Notes: generated by a model from the sequence alone, not told the origin. A stretch of DNA of 64,000 nt from Chitinophaga chungangae (GCF_017742215.1 NZ_JAGHKP010000001.1:310001-374000); one strand, 5' to 3'; positions 53,761 through 63,099 are shown, numbered from the stretch's first letter. A program made the numbers and translations.

Positions 53761-53792
53761 CAGCCATCCGGAACCCGGGTGGCTGTTTTGTT
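53761..53792 (+). terminator. Terminator after secY
   Basis: CAGCCATCC/GGGTGGCTG (53761-53769 and 53777-53785, one G-T pair) is followed by TTTTGTTATT. It separates the main operon from map. Confidence 0.75.
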
Positions 53793-53815
53793 ATTATTGA
53801 CTAACTTCGCATGTT

Positions 53816-54634
53816 ATGATCCATTATAAAACGAAAGAAGAAATCGAGCTCATCCGCGAAAGCGCGCAGCTTGTGAGCGCTACCCTCGCCGAAGTGGCCG
53901 CCAGGCTGAAGCCGGGGATGAGCACATTGGATGTGGACGCCATTGCCGAAACATTCATCCGCGATCATGGAGCGGTGCCCTCGTTTAAAAACTATAAAGG
54001 TTTTCCCAATACCTGCTGCATATCCGTGAACGAAGCCGTGGTGCACGGCATTCCCAACGCCTACACGCTGCGCGACGGAGACATCGTGTCGGTTGACGTA
54101 GGCGTGTTCAAGAACGGTTTTCATGGAGACAGCGCTTATACCTTCGCCATCGGGGAAATACCCCCGCATGTGCAGAAACTGATGGCCGCTACCAAAACGG
54201 CGCTGGCCAAAGGCGTCGAAAAGGCCGTGGTGGGAAACCGTGTGGGAGACATTGCGTATGCCATCCAGGAATACGTGGAAAAGGTGAGGGGCTACGGTGT
54301 GGTACGCGAGCTGGTAGGGCATGGCCTGGGCCGCAACCTGCATGAAGACCCCCAGGTGCCTAATTACGGGCGCAGGGGCAGCGGAGCGGTGCTGAAAGAA
54401 GGGCTGGTGATCGCCATCGAGCCGATGGTGAACCTGGGCACGCGCGATGTGGAATACCTGGAAGACGGCTGGACGGTGGTAACGCGCGACCGCAAGGCGA
54501 GCGTACATTACGAACATACGGTGGCCGTGGCGAAAGGGAAACCGGACCTGTTGTCTACCTTCGCAAACATTGAATTGGCTGAAAAGGGAAATACCGCGTT
54601 ATTTTCCGGGCATATTCCGGCGACTGTATCCTGA
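53816..54634 (+). CDS. map: Methionine aminopeptidase, type I
   Basis: The 272-residue cytosolic enzyme removes the N-terminal Met of new proteins. The metal ligands lie in SVDVGVFKNGFHGDSA (Asp, Asp), VGHGLGRNLHEDP (His), IAIEPMVNLG (Glu) and VHYEHTVAV (Glu region), all in the pita-bread fold order. It follows a secY terminator and begins just after the box TAACTTCG (53802-53809), so it has its own transcript. The position after secY is typical. Confidence 0.97.
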   Translation: MIHYKTKEEIELIRESAQLVSATLAEVAARLKPGMSTLDVDAIAETFIRDHGAVPSFKNYKGFPNTCCISVNEAVVHGIPNAYTLRDGDIVSVDVGVFKNGFHGDSAYTFAIGEIPPHVQKLMAATKTALAKGVEKAVVGNRVGDIAYAIQEYVEKVRGYGVVRELVGHGLGRNLHEDPQVPNYGRRGSGAVLKEGLVIAIEPMVNLGTRDVEYLEDGWTVVTRDRKASVHYEHTVAVAKGKPDLLSTFANIELAEKGNTALFSGHIPATVS

Positions 54635-54651
54635 GGCAAGGGGGCGCGGGA

Positions 54652-54892
54652 TGTGGAAAAATCCGTATATTCGCAGGCTGCTGAAGGGAAAAAGAGAAAA
54701 AGCCTGCTATATCCCCGGTTACTGATTATATAGTTTTCAGCTTTATAAGTTACTGGAACAGAAGAGCTTTCATCAAGCGAGGTGGATATTTTTAAAAGTT
54801 ATCCACACAGCGAGGCTTTTTCGAAGATTATTTCCCGTAATTTTTTCGGTTTCAGAAACTTTTATGGTATCTTTGCATTCCTAAAAATTTTT
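54652..54892. promoter_or_regulatory. Region between map and infA: DnaA-box-like sites and infA promoter
   Basis: The infA promoter has -7 box TATCTTTG at 54868-54875. TTATCCACA at 54799-54807 is a perfect match to the E. coli DnaA box; GGTGGATAT (54781-54789) and TGTGGAAAA (54652-54660) are near matches. A second -7-like box TATATTCG lies at 54666-54673, followed by an inverted repeat GCAGGC/GCCTGC. Confidence 0.55.
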
Positions 54893-55111
54893 ATGGCGAA
54901 ACAGGCATTGATCAAACAGGATGGTATTATTCTCGAAGCCTTATCAAATGCGATGTTCCGGGTTAAACTGGAGAACGGACATGAGATTTTGGCCACCATT
55001 TCTGGAAAAATGAGGATGCACTATATTCGCATCCTGCCGGGAGATAAGGTTGGTGTAGAGATGAGCCCTTACGATTTGAGCAGGGGTCGTATAATTTTCA
55101 GGTACAAGTAA
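54893..55111 (+). CDS. infA: Translation initiation factor IF-1
   Basis: The 72-residue OB-fold protein binds the A site of the small subunit during initiation. It contains [65 protein letters not shown], with all usual positions. I start at the ATG at 54893; the longer frame would include the promoter. It heads the infA-rpmJ-rpsM-rpsK-rpsD-rpoA-rplQ operon. Confidence 0.98.
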   Translation: MAKQALIKQDGIILEALSNAMFRVKLENGHEILATISGKMRMHYIRILPGDKVGVEMSPYDLSRGRIIFRYK

Positions 55112-55145
55112 GAAACAACTCTGGTAGATTTATAACAATTGACTC

Positions 55146-55262
55146 ATGAAAGTAAGAGCTTCCATCAAAAAAAGAAGTGCAGATTGCAAGATCGTTCGCC
55201 GCAAGGGTAAACTGCTGGTGATCAACAAAAAGAATCCCCGTTTTAAGCAACGTCAGGGTTAA
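55146..55262 (+). CDS. rpmJ: 50S ribosomal protein L36, zinc-independent form
   Basis: A 38-residue protein lying 34 bases after inf[21 protein letters not shown], then [18 protein letters not shown]. It is L36, but only one Cys (residue 14) remains of the usual Cys3-His zinc site, so it is the zinc-free variant common in Bacteroidota. Below 50 codons, it is easily missed. Spacing and order match the alpha operon. Confidence 0.95.
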   Translation: MKVRASIKKRSADCKIVRRKGKLLVINKKNPRFKQRQG

Positions 55263-55305
55263 TCGCATCTGTATCTATTAAATCGAATAAAAACTAAACA
55301 ATAAT

Positions 55306-55686
55306 ATGGCACGTATAGCCGGTATTGATCTTCCTAAAAACAAAAGAGGTGAAATTGGCCTGACCTATATCTTCGGTATTGGTCACTCTACCTCCGTATA
55401 TATCCTGGAAAAAGCAGGGATTGATTTGAATAAAAAGGTGAAGGACTGGAATGACGACGAACAGGCCGCCATCCGTAACATCATCAACAACGAATTTAAA
55501 GTAGAAGGTCAGCTGCGCTCTGAAGTTCAGATGAACATCAAACGCCTGCTGGACATTGCCTGCTACCGTGGTCTGCGTCACAGGAAAGGTCTGCCGGTTA
55601 GAGGCCAGCGTACCCGTACCAACAGCCGTACCAGGAAAGGTAAGCGTAAAACGGTTGCAGGTAAAAAGAAAGCACCGAAAAAATAG
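55306..55686 (+). CDS. rpsM: 30S ribosomal protein S13
   Basis: The 126-residue S13 contacts the head of 16S rRNA and the P-site tRNA. It begins [26 protein letters not shown], contains [47 protein letters not shown], and has the normal basic tail. The gap to rpsK is 105 bases, without a gene. Confidence 0.98.
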   Translation: MARIAGIDLPKNKRGEIGLTYIFGIGHSTSVYILEKAGIDLNKKVKDWNDDEQAAIRNIINNEFKVEGQLRSEVQMNIKRLLDIACYRGLRHRKGLPVRGQRTRTNSRTRKGKRKTVAGKKKAPKK

Positions 55687-55791
55687 TAAGCTCCCTTTGC
55701 CGGGTTTGCTCTTTCCAGATCGGGAGAGTTGCGGCATAAAGGGTTTTTATATCAACGATCTGGAATTTCATAGTTGGAATTTTAACGAATT

Positions 55792-56190
55792 ATGGCAAAA
55801 GCAACTAATACAAAGGCTGCCGCTAAAAAGAGGGTAGTAAAGGTGGATAACTTCGGGGACGTGCATATCTCTGCAAGTTTCAACAACATCATCGTGAGCA
55901 TCACCAACAAGCAGGGTCAGGTTATTTCCTGGTCTTCCGCTGGTAAAATGGGCTTCAAGGGTTCTAAAAAGAACACTCCTTATGCTGCTCAGCTGGCTGC
56001 GTCCGATGCTGCTAAAACCGCCTTCGACGCAGGTCTGAAAAGGGCAGACGTATTTGTAAAAGGTCCCGGCGCCGGCCGTGAAAGCGCGATCCGCGCCATC
56101 TCTAACTCCGGTATCGAGGTAACCCTGATCAAAGACGTAACGCCGCTGCCGCACAACGGTTGCCGTCCTCCCAAAAAGAGAAGGGTATAG
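55792..56190 (+). CDS. rpsK: 30S ribosomal protein S11
   Basis: The 132-residue S11 lies on the platform of the small subunit. It has [47 protein letters not shown] and ends [18 protein letters not shown]. The length is normal. The 168-base gap to rpsD contains a hairpin at 56211-56251. Confidence 0.98.
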   Translation: MAKATNTKAAAKKRVVKVDNFGDVHISASFNNIIVSITNKQGQVISWSSAGKMGFKGSKKNTPYAAQLAASDAAKTAFDAGLKRADVFVKGPGAGRESAIRAISNSGIEVTLIKDVTPLPHNGCRPPKKRRV

Positions 56191-56210
56191 TCGAAACGCA
56201 TTTTCTTGTA

Positions 56211-56251
56211 CGAATTATCCGTTGCAATGAACATTTGTATCGGGTAATTCG
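56211..56251 (+). promoter_or_regulatory. Hairpin upstream of rpsD
   Basis: CGAATTATCCG/CGGGTAATTCG (56211-56221 and 56241-56251, one G-U pair) form a stem with a 19-base loop in the rpsK-rpsD gap. S4 represses its own operon through such leaders in other bacteria; that role here is inferred. Confidence 0.45.
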
Positions 56252-56358
56252 TATTCGTAATTGATAATTAGTATATTTATTCATCACTTGGGTGTACGAT
56301 CGAATTTTAAGATTTTTAAATGAGCGTGCACCGGAACTAAAAATCTGAACCACAGAAC

Positions 56359-56964
56359 ATGGCAAGGTACACAGGTCCGAAGACCAAGATCTCCAGGATA
56401 TTTGGAGAGCCGATTTTAGGCAACGGCAAGTATTTAGGCAAGAACAGCAACCCTCCCGGCCAGCACGGCGCACAGCGCAAGCGTAAACAGCTCGGTGAGT
56501 ACGCGCTGCAGCTGAGAGAAAAACAAAAAGCGAAATACACTTACGGTGTGCTGGAAAAACAATTCCGCAACCTGTTCGAAGAAGCTAACCGCAGGAAAGG
56601 CGTTACCGGTGAGGTATTGATCAAACTGCTGGAAGCCCGTCTGGACAACACCGTATTCCGTATGGGCATCGCGCCTTCCCGCCCCGCTGCACGCCAGCTG
56701 GTGGCCCACAAACACGTAACCGTGAACGGCGTGATCGTAAACGTTCCCTCATATCAGCTGAAACCCGGCGACACCATCGGTCTGAAAGAAAAGACCACCG
56801 GCAACACTTCCCTCACCAGCGCCATCCGCGGCAAGAACCCGAAATTCAGCTGGCTGGACTGGAATGAAAAAGATATGAAAGGCACTTTCATCGCGTATCC
56901 TGAGAGAGAAAGCGTTCCTGAGAACATTAAGGAACAGCTGATCGTGGAATTGTACAGCAAGTAA
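56359..56964 (+). CDS. rpsD: 30S ribosomal protein S4
   Basis: A 201-residue S4, a primary 16S rRNA binder. It begins [21 protein letters not shown] and contains the S4-type RNA-binding domain [35 protein letters not shown]. No zinc CxxC motif is present at the start. It is followed by rpoA after 72 bases, the usual alpha-operon order. Confidence 0.98.
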   Translation: MARYTGPKTKISRIFGEPILGNGKYLGKNSNPPGQHGAQRKRKQLGEYALQLREKQKAKYTYGVLEKQFRNLFEEANRRKGVTGEVLIKLLEARLDNTVFRMGIAPSRPAARQLVAHKHVTVNGVIVNVPSYQLKPGDTIGLKEKTTGNTSLTSAIRGKNPKFSWLDWNEKDMKGTFIAYPERESVPENIKEQLIVELYSK

Positions 56965-57036
56965 TAAGTTATAGCCACCTTAACGGGTGGCTTTAACCAT
57001 ATAACATACGTTAAAACTCAAAAATCAAGCATATCA

Positions 57037-58032
57037 ATGGCAATTCTTAATTTCCAAAAGCCTGACAAGATCGTTTTGCAGAAGTCTACCGACTTTGAAG
57101 CTCAATTCGAATTCCGTCCATTAGAACCAGGTTATGGTGTGACAATCGGTAACGCGCTCCGCCGTGTACTGTTGTCTTCATTAGAGGGCTATGCCATTGT
57201 TGGGATAAAGATCGAAGGCGCCGATCACGAGTTTGCCACCCTGAAAGGGATCACGGAAGACGTTACCGAGATCATCCTCAACCTGAAACAGGTACGGTTC
57301 AAAAAGATCGTAGAGAATGAAGTAAGCAGCGAAAAGATCCAGATCTCCATCAAAGGCAAAACCGAGTTCAGGGCAGACATGATCGAGAAAGCCACCAACT
57401 CTTTCCAGATCATGAACCCGGAACTGCTGATCTGCACCCTTGACCCTTCCGCCAAGCTGGACATTGAACTGACCATCGGCAAAGGCCGCGGTTACGTGCC
57501 GGCTGAGGAAAACAGGCCCAAAGATGCGATCTTCGGCTACATCGCCATCGATTCCGTTTTCACGCCCATCAAAAACGTGAAATACAGCATCGAGAACACC
57601 CGTGTGGAACAAAAGACCGACTACGAAAAGCTGATCATGGAAGTGATCACCGACGGTACCATCCACCCGGAAGAAGCGGTGAAACAAGCTTCCCGTATCC
57701 TGATCCAACACCTGATGATCATCACCGATGAAAACATCAGCTTCGATACCAAAGATGCAGAGAAAGAAGATGTGGTAGACGAACAGACCCTGCAGCTGCG
57801 CAAGATCCTGAAAACTCCCCTGGAAGACCTGGACCTCAGCGTACGCGCGTTTAACTGTTTGAAAGCCGCGAAGATCAACTCCCTCAGCGAACTGGTACAG
57901 TACGAGCAGGAAGAACTGATGAAGTTCCGCAACTTCGGTCAGAAATCCCTCAGCGAAATCGAACAGGTGCTCGGCGAACGCGGTCTGCACTTCGGTATGG
58001 ACCTGTCCAAACTGAAACTGGACGAAGAATAA
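57037..58032 (+). CDS. rpoA: RNA polymerase alpha subunit
   Basis: The 331-residue subunit has the N-terminal assembly domain ([26 protein letters not shown] near 31-57, the conserved RNA polymerase dimer motif) and the C-terminal domain ([59 protein letters not shown]) that binds UP elements and activators. Length and motifs are normal for Bacteroidota. rplQ follows after 108 bases. Confidence 0.98.
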   Translation: MAILNFQKPDKIVLQKSTDFEAQFEFRPLEPGYGVTIGNALRRVLLSSLEGYAIVGIKIEGADHEFATLKGITEDVTEIILNLKQVRFKKIVENEVSSEKIQISIKGKTEFRADMIEKATNSFQIMNPELLICTLDPSAKLDIELTIGKGRGYVPAEENRPKDAIFGYIAIDSVFTPIKNVKYSIENTRVEQKTDYEKLIMEVITDGTIHPEEAVKQASRILIQHLMIITDENISFDTKDAEKEDVVDEQTLQLRKILKTPLEDLDLSVRAFNCLKAAKINSLSELVQYEQEELMKFRNFGQKSLSEIEQVLGERGLHFGMDLSKLKLDEE

Positions 58033-58140
58033 ACAATCATATTGCAAATCACGGCTGCCCAACAGCGCCGTGATTTGTATTTTATAACAAGTACCCTGTA
58101 ATTCCTGACACGGTGCAGGGGAACACAAACAACAAATGTC

Positions 58141-58629
58141 ATGCGTCACGGAGTAAAATTAAACAGGCTGAGCCGTACTTCCGCTCACCGTAAAAGCCTG
58201 ATGAGCAACCTCGCCATCGAGCTGATCAGTCACAAACGTATTCAAACCACCCTGGCTAAAGCAAAAGCACTGCGCGTTTACATCGAACCGCTGCTGACCC
58301 GCGCCAAAACCGACAGCACTCACAACCGTCGTATCATTTTCAGCTACCTGCAGGATAAAGAATCCATCCAGGAACTGTTTGGTACCATCAGCGAAAAGAT
58401 CGCCAACCGTCCCGGCGGTTACACCCGTATCATCAAACTCGGCAAAAGGGTTGGTGACAATGCGGAAGTAGCCCTGATCGAACTGGTAGACTTCAACGAG
58501 ATCTACGGTAAAACCGCAGCTGCTGAAAAAGCGCCCGCGAAGAAAACCCGTCGTGCAGGTGGTGCTAAAAAGAAAGCAGACGAAGCCGCCCCTGAAGCGC
58601 CCGCTGCTGAAGAAAAAGCCGCCGAATAG
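58141..58629 (+). CDS. rplQ: 50S ribosomal protein L17 with Ala/Glu/Lys-rich tail
   Basis: A 162-residue L17, longer than the usual 116-130. The core [56 protein letters not shown] is complete, ending near residue 122. Residues 123-162 form an Ala-, Lys- and Glu-rich tail ([20 protein letters not shown]...) of low complexity. It is the last gene of the alpha operon and is followed by a strong terminator. Confidence 0.97.
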   Translation: MRHGVKLNRLSRTSAHRKSLMSNLAIELISHKRIQTTLAKAKALRVYIEPLLTRAKTDSTHNRRIIFSYLQDKESIQELFGTISEKIANRPGGYTRIIKLGKRVGDNAEVALIELVDFNEIYGKTAAAEKAPAKKTRRAGGAKKKADEAAPEAPAAEEKAAE

Positions 58630-58648
58630 TTTATCTGAACAATATATG

Positions 58649-58681
58649 AAAGGGATAGAGCATTTGCTTTATCCCTTTTTT
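58649..58681 (+). terminator. Terminator after rplQ
   Basis: AAAGGGATA/TATCCCTTT (58649-58657 and 58670-58678), with additional pairing in the loop, precedes a run of T. It ends the alpha operon. Confidence 0.9.
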
Positions 58682-58866
58682 TATGCCCGGCCTTTGCAGT
58701 AGACGCAATCACCCGCGTTATGATCGGTGCCGGAGGAAGCGCTACCATATTGAATAACAGGACTTCCCGGGAAAAATCCATCACTTCCCCTTTAAATAGC
58801 TGCTACAAAACGCGAAGTATATAAAAAAATCGTAATTTAGCAGAAGCCTAATACAACACCATACCT

Positions 58867-59673
58867 ATGTATTACCTGAAATGCGGTCATTGCCCGGAAA
58901 TGAGCGCCATCAAATCCGAATACATCACCTTTTGCGACCACTGCGGCAAAAAGTTCCCGCTCACTTATGCAGACTGGAAGGCCCAGCGCCCTGACGGCAC
59001 GTTGAACGTCTTCGGGCAGGAACGGGGTATTTCTGAAGAAAGATACCAGGCCATCATGAAAAAACGCCGCCGCAACCGTTTCGACCTGCGCGGCAAAGCC
59101 GCGCTCATCACCGGCATCGTGGTACTGATCACCTGCGGTACGCTGAGCGCCTTTTACGGGCCGGAACTGGTGAAGATCTTCCGCGCGCCGAAAGTAGCGC
59201 CAACAATGCTGGAAATGAACAACTGGCGCACTTTCAGGGGCAATATCCTGCGCATCCAAAGCCCGTTGTCGTTATCTCCCGCAACGGTGGCCGATGCGCC
59301 GAATATGCGCCGGAAAACGTTTAAAGGCGGCAGTTATGCAGACGGGCTGGTGATCCGCATGGACGAAACCGTTTATCTTTCCGACGCCCACATCGAGCTG
59401 GACGCGGCGGCGGCAGACGCGACGCGCGTCATGGAAAAAACGATCGGCGTTTCCAAATTCAGCTATAAAACCCGCGAACTGAGCCTCAACGGCGAAAAAG
59501 CGCTCCTGCAGCAGGGCAGCTACATTCTCCGGGAAAATTCCCCCCTGGAATTTAATAGCCTGGTGGTGGTTCGCGGCGGATCGAGGGTACAGCTGTTAGT
59601 GACGCACCCGGCCAACGATGAAACGGGCCGCAAGGTGGCCGAAAAGATCATGCGCTCCGCCGTAATGAATTAG
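58867..59673 (+). CDS. Zinc-ribbon membrane protein, unknown function
   Basis: A 268-residue protein with an N-terminal zinc ribbon (Cys6/Cys9 and Cys23/Cys26), a basic KKRRRNRFDLRGK and one membrane helix at about 80-99 (AALITGIVVLITCGTLSAF). The C-terminal 165 residues lie outside the membrane; they have beta-like segments (GGSYADGLVIRMDETVYLSDAHIELD). I recognise no family. The architecture is like the protein at 969-1565, but the sequence is different. It lies alone between rplQ and carA. Confidence 0.75.
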   Translation: MYYLKCGHCPEMSAIKSEYITFCDHCGKKFPLTYADWKAQRPDGTLNVFGQERGISEERYQAIMKKRRRNRFDLRGKAALITGIVVLITCGTLSAFYGPELVKIFRAPKVAPTMLEMNNWRTFRGNILRIQSPLSLSPATVADAPNMRRKTFKGGSYADGLVIRMDETVYLSDAHIELDAAAADATRVMEKTIGVSKFSYKTRELSLNGEKALLQQGSYILRENSPLEFNSLVVVRGGSRVQLLVTHPANDETGRKVAEKIMRSAVMN

Positions 59674-59708
59674 ATAGAAAAACCTGTTCAAAATTCATAA
59701 TCTTGCCC

Positions 59709-59716
59709 TAACTTTG
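59709..59716 (+). promoter_or_regulatory. -7 box of carA
   Basis: TAACTTTG matches TAnnTTTG and lies 52 bases before the carA ATG. The -33 region (TGTT at 59685-59688, 20 bp upstream) is a partial match. Confidence 0.6.
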
Positions 59717-59768
59717 CACAGTTTTAACCGTCCCTAAAAGGGACATAAAAAAAGAAAGGGTAAGAAGA

Positions 59769-60887
59769 ATGCCGCAGACTACCAGATCCACACAGCCGGC
59801 CATGCTGTTGTTAGAAGATGGCACCGTATTCCATGGCAAAGCGTTCGGAAAAGTTGGAACAGCAGCCGGGGAACTTTGTTTCAATACCGGGATGACCGGT
59901 TACCAGGAGGTATTCACCGATCCTTCCTACAAAGGGCAGGTGCTGATCATGAACAACTGTTACGTAGGTAACTATGGTACAAAAAATGAGGACGTAGAGA
60001 GCAGCAGCGTAAAGATCAGCGGGCTGATCTGCAAAAACATCGCCCACAACTTCTCCCGCAAAATGGCCGACGAATCGCTGGCCCAGTTCCTCGAAGAAAA
60101 TAACCTGGTAGCGATCCATGAAGTGGACACCCGCGCACTGGTTTCGCATATCCGCAACAAAGGCGCCATGAACTGCATCATTTCCTCCGAAATACTGGAT
60201 GAGAAAGAACTGCAGGCCAGGCTGAAAGGAGTTCCCTCCATGGAAGGTCTCGCCCTTTGCGCGGAAGTATCCACCAAAGAACCTTATTTCATCGGCGATC
60301 CCAACGCGGAGATCCGCATCGCGGTGATGGACAATGGCGTGAAACGCAACATGCTGAAATGCCTGTCTGAAAAAGGCGCTTACCTGAAAGTTCATCCCAC
60401 GCAAACTTCTTTCGAAGAATGCGAAACTTTCAAACCGCACGCTTATTTTATTTCAAACGGTCCCGGCGACCCGGCGCCGCTCACGTACGCGGTAGATACC
60501 ATCAAAAAGGTGCTGGATGCGGAACGCCCGCTGTTCGGCATTTGCCTGGGCCACCAGCTGCTGGCGATGGCCAACGGCATCCCGACGTATAAAATGCACC
60601 ACGGTCACCGCGGTTTGAACCACCCGGTAAAGAACCTGCTCACCGGCAAATGCGAGATCACCACGCAGAACCACGGTTTCGCGATCGACGCAAAAGCGGT
60701 GGCGGCTTCCGAAAATGTGGAAGTAACGCACGTGAACCTCAACGACCAGTCTGTTGAAGGGATCAGGATCAAAAACAAACCTGCGTTCTCCGTGCAATAC
60801 CACCCTGAATCTACTCCGGGCCCGCACGATTCGCGTTACCTGTTCGACGATTTCTTTTCGATGATCCGCGCAAACATGTCGAAGTAA
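59769..60887 (+). CDS. carA: Carbamoyl-phosphate synthase, small (glutaminase) subunit
   Basis: A 372-residue CarA that hydrolyses glutamine and passes ammonia to CarB for pyrimidine and arginine synthesis. The N-terminal domain has AGELCFNTGMTGYQEVFTDPSY, and the class I glutamine amidotransferase triad is Cys259 (FGICLGHQ) with His345 and Glu347 (QYHPEST). The length is normal. It is not followed by carB here; a terminator and a long gene-free interval come next. Confidence 0.96.
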   Translation: MPQTTRSTQPAMLLLEDGTVFHGKAFGKVGTAAGELCFNTGMTGYQEVFTDPSYKGQVLIMNNCYVGNYGTKNEDVESSSVKISGLICKNIAHNFSRKMADESLAQFLEENNLVAIHEVDTRALVSHIRNKGAMNCIISSEILDEKELQARLKGVPSMEGLALCAEVSTKEPYFIGDPNAEIRIAVMDNGVKRNMLKCLSEKGAYLKVHPTQTSFEECETFKPHAYFISNGPGDPAPLTYAVDTIKKVLDAERPLFGICLGHQLLAMANGIPTYKMHHGHRGLNHPVKNLLTGKCEITTQNHGFAIDAKAVAASENVEVTHVNLNDQSVEGIRIKNKPAFSVQYHPESTPGPHDSRYLFDDFFSMIRANMSK

Positions 60888-60916
60888 AGAAATATTGCAC
60901 TAATAAATCAGTGAAG

Positions 60917-60943
60917 TCCCGGCCATGCGCCGGGATTTTTTTT
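60917..60943 (+). terminator. Terminator after carA
   Basis: TCCCGGC/GCCGGGA (60917-60923 and 60929-60935) followed by eight T. Confidence 0.85.
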
Positions 60944-61098
60944 ATGCCTGCATGTTGTGCGTGGTGGTTAGTGCAAGCGGGTTTATGAACCCGTTAAGGC
61001 GTACCGGTTTGCCGGTGAAGTTTTTTAAAGCATGAATGAAAGATGGTGATGACATTCGAACGAAGGGAATGACAATCCGGGAGCTGTATAAATAACGA

Positions 61099-61150
61099 AC
61101 GGTCCTGAGGAATCAGGACCGTGCATTTTAAAATTCCACGTTATGAAAAC
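61099..61150. repeat. Hairpin plus conserved 19-base element, copy 1
   Basis: The perfect hairpin ACGGTCCTGA/TCAGGACCGT (61099-61108 and 61113-61122) is followed after 8 bases by AAATTCCACGTTATGAAAA (61131-61149). The same order recurs about 230 bases away with a different stem. No gene of normal size spans it. Confidence 0.75.
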
Positions 61151-61321
61151 TAGCGAAAGGTATTATGCGGTTAAGCACAATACCCACCTTGTCTTTTCAT
61201 TACATGACAATAATATGAAAAAAATGGCGAGTTGGTATTGTTAAAAGGGGGGAAGTTTTCTTGAAATAGACGAATTCAAATTGCAATCGGTTGGAAAAAT
61301 GAATTTGGTGGGGAAAAGGGC

Positions 61322-61485
61322 AAAAAAATACGGCTCTGTGAACAGAGCCGTTTGCCTTTATAAATTCCACGTTATGAAAAACTGATACAAAAATATGTTG
61401 TTTGGCTAAAACGTTTTAGTTCGTCGCCGCATTTTTTACTTTATCTTGATAATGCAAAGGTCGCGCCATTTTCCGAATTGTCAAA
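61322..61485 (-). ncRNA. Candidate small RNA, containing copy 2 of the hairpin element
   Basis: On the minus strand TTTG (61485-61482), 20 bp and GACCTTTG (61461-61454) look like a promoter. About 125 nt downstream the stem ACGGCTCTGT/ACAGAGCCGT (61330-61339 and 61342-61351) is followed by a run of seven T, a good terminator. Between them lie the palindrome CTAAAACGTTTTAG (61406-61419) and the 19-base element AAATTCCACGTTATGAAAA (61362-61380 as read on plus). The only open frame is about 8 codons. Function is unknown; a tiny peptide cannot be ruled out. Confidence 0.45.
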
Positions 61486-61798
61486 ATTCTATAAGTTAAA
61501 TTTTTGCTAAGCAGGTTTAGATTTTTTGTTAACTCGTATACTTACTTTTCTTCATCTATCTCTTTTAACACCTTTGCGTCCCGATTACACAGTAAAAATA
61601 GCTATAAAATTTAAATTACAAAATCATATTTCTAAAAATAATCGACTTATTGCTTAAAAAAACTCGTATAGAATTATTTGTAATGCAAATTTGTTGTATT
61701 GACAAGCATTCCAGCCGTTAAAATTGAAAACATGATTTTTGTCAGGTTTTCAAAGGGTAATGTTTTTTTAACACTATTTGAAAACATTTTGCCTCCTT
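61486..61798. other. AT-rich gene-free interval
   Basis: This 313-base stretch before the aminotransferase stop is clearly richer in A and T than the rest of the window. It includes CACCTTTG at 61569-61576, which resembles a weak plus-strand -7 box. No frame shows coding features. Confidence 0.5.
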
Positions 61799-62995
61799 TT
61801 ATTGTACCCGGCCGGGGTAAATTTCCAGCGCTTTGCCCAGGCAATCCATCGCTTTTGCAATATTTTCCCTGTTCAGCACGTACGCCAGCCTTACTTCCTG
61901 TTTGCCAAGACCCGGGGTAGCGTAAAAACCTGTTGCAGGAGCCAGCATCACCGTTTGGTCTTCGAAAGAAAATTCCTCCAGCAGCCATTGGCAGAACTTG
62001 TCCGAATCGTCGATGGGAAGCCGCGCCATGGCGTAAAAAGCGCCGCCAGGGTTGGGGCAGAACACGCCGGGGATCTGGTTCAACCTGCTCACCAGCAGGT
62101 CGCGGCGGCTCTGGTACTCGCTTTTGATCTCGTCGAAGTAATTGTCCGGCAGGTCTACAGCGGCTTCCGCAGCGATCTGCGCAAAGCTCGGGGGGCTCAG
62201 CCTGGCCTGCGCGAATTTCATCACCGCATCGAGAATGGCGCGGTTGTGCGTTACAACCGCCCCGATCCTTGCGCCGCAGGCGCTGTAACGTTTGGAGATC
62301 GTGTCGAACACCACCACGTGATTGTCCAGCCCGCTGAGGTTCAGTGCGGAAATATTTTCACCGTCGTACGAAAATTCGCGGTAAGCCTCGTCGGAGAACA
62401 GGAACAGGTTGTGTTTGAGGCAGATGTCTTTCAGCGTTTCCATTTCCGCGCGGCTGTAAAGGTAGCCGGTGGGGTTGTTGGGATTGCAGATAAGGATCGC
62501 TTTGGTTTTGGGCGTGATCAGCTTTTCGAAATCGCCGATAGGAGGCAGGGCGAAACCGCTTTCGATACCGGAAGTAACGGGCACGACCTTTACCTCGGCT
62601 TCCACGGCAAAACCGTTGTAATTGGCGTAAAACGGCTCGGGAACGATCACTTCGTCGCCCGGGTCGAGGCAGGCCATAAAACCGAACAGGATGGCCTCTG
62701 AACCGCCTGTGGTGACGATGATCTCGGTATGGTCCACCGTAATGTCGAACTTCCTGTAATAACCGGTCAGTTTACGGCGGTAACTTTCGTTGCCGGCGCT
62801 GTGACTGTATTCAAGGATCTTGAATTGGGAATTGCGCACCGCGTCCAGCACGGGCTGAGGGGTTTCGATGTCTGGTTGGCCGATGTTGAGATGATAAACC
62901 GTAACTCCTTTCTTTTTAGCTGCTTCAGCATAGGGAACCAGCTTCCGGATCGGAGAAGGCGGCATTTGATGGCCGCGCTCACTGATGTTTGGCAT
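61799..62995 (-). CDS. Pyridoxal-phosphate aminotransferase (aspartate type, class I)
   Basis: A 398-residue cytosolic aminotransferase. It shows YHLNIGQPDIETP at the start, GGSEAILFGF for phosphate binding, NPNNPTG at 171-177, SDEAYREF with the PLP-ring Asp202 and Tyr205, and the PLP Lys235 in DTISKRYSACGARIG. It belongs to the aspartate/aromatic aminotransferase group; the amino donor is uncertain. I chose the ATG at 62995, which lies 20 bases downstream of the -7 box TACATTTG (63022-63015, minus). The longer frame runs upstream into the promoter. Confidence 0.93.
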   Translation of the reverse strand: MPNISERGHQMPPSPIRKLVPYAEAAKKKGVTVYHLNIGQPDIETPQPVLDAVRNSQFKILEYSHSAGNESYRRKLTGYYRKFDITVDHTEIIVTTGGSEAILFGFMACLDPGDEVIVPEPFYANYNGFAVEAEVKVVPVTSGIESGFALPPIGDFEKLITPKTKAILICNPNNPTGYLYSRAEMETLKDICLKHNLFLFSDEAYREFSYDGENISALNLSGLDNHVVVFDTISKRYSACGARIGAVVTHNRAILDAVMKFAQARLSPPSFAQIAAEAAVDLPDNYFDEIKSEYQSRRDLLVSRLNQIPGVFCPNPGGAFYAMARLPIDDSDKFCQWLLEEFSFEDQTVMLAPATGFYATPGLGKQEVRLAYVLNRENIAKAMDCLGKALEIYPGRVQ

Positions 62996-63014
62996 TTTGT
63001 ACTTTTTTGCGTTG

Positions 63015-63048
63015 CAAATGTAAGGGAATGAAATGTTCAATAAACAAA
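63015..63048 (-). promoter_or_regulatory. Promoter of the aminotransferase gene
   Basis: TTTG (63048-63045), 22 bp, TACATTTG (63022-63015) on the minus strand. It overlaps the terminator of the DUF1573 gene. Confidence 0.6.
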
Positions 63049-63077
63049 AAGGCCTCCCGGATATTGATCGGGAGGCC
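63044..63077 (-). terminator. Terminator after the DUF1573 gene
   Basis: GGCCTCCCG/CGGGAGGCC (63051-63059 and 63069-63077) with a 9-base loop is followed, on the minus strand, by a run of T. Confidence 0.8.
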
Positions 63078-63099
63078 ATTATGCAGAATTATTGTTCTT

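Noticed and set aside
29159..58629. Search for tuf, rRNA or tRNA genes among the translation genes
   Set aside because: None of the gaps contains a recognisable tRNA cloverleaf, rRNA segment or EF-Tu frame.
61141..61244. Plus-strand mini-frame of 33 codons starting in the 19-base element
   Set aside because: The second copy of the element is followed by a stop after three codons (MKN), so the element is not a conserved gene start.
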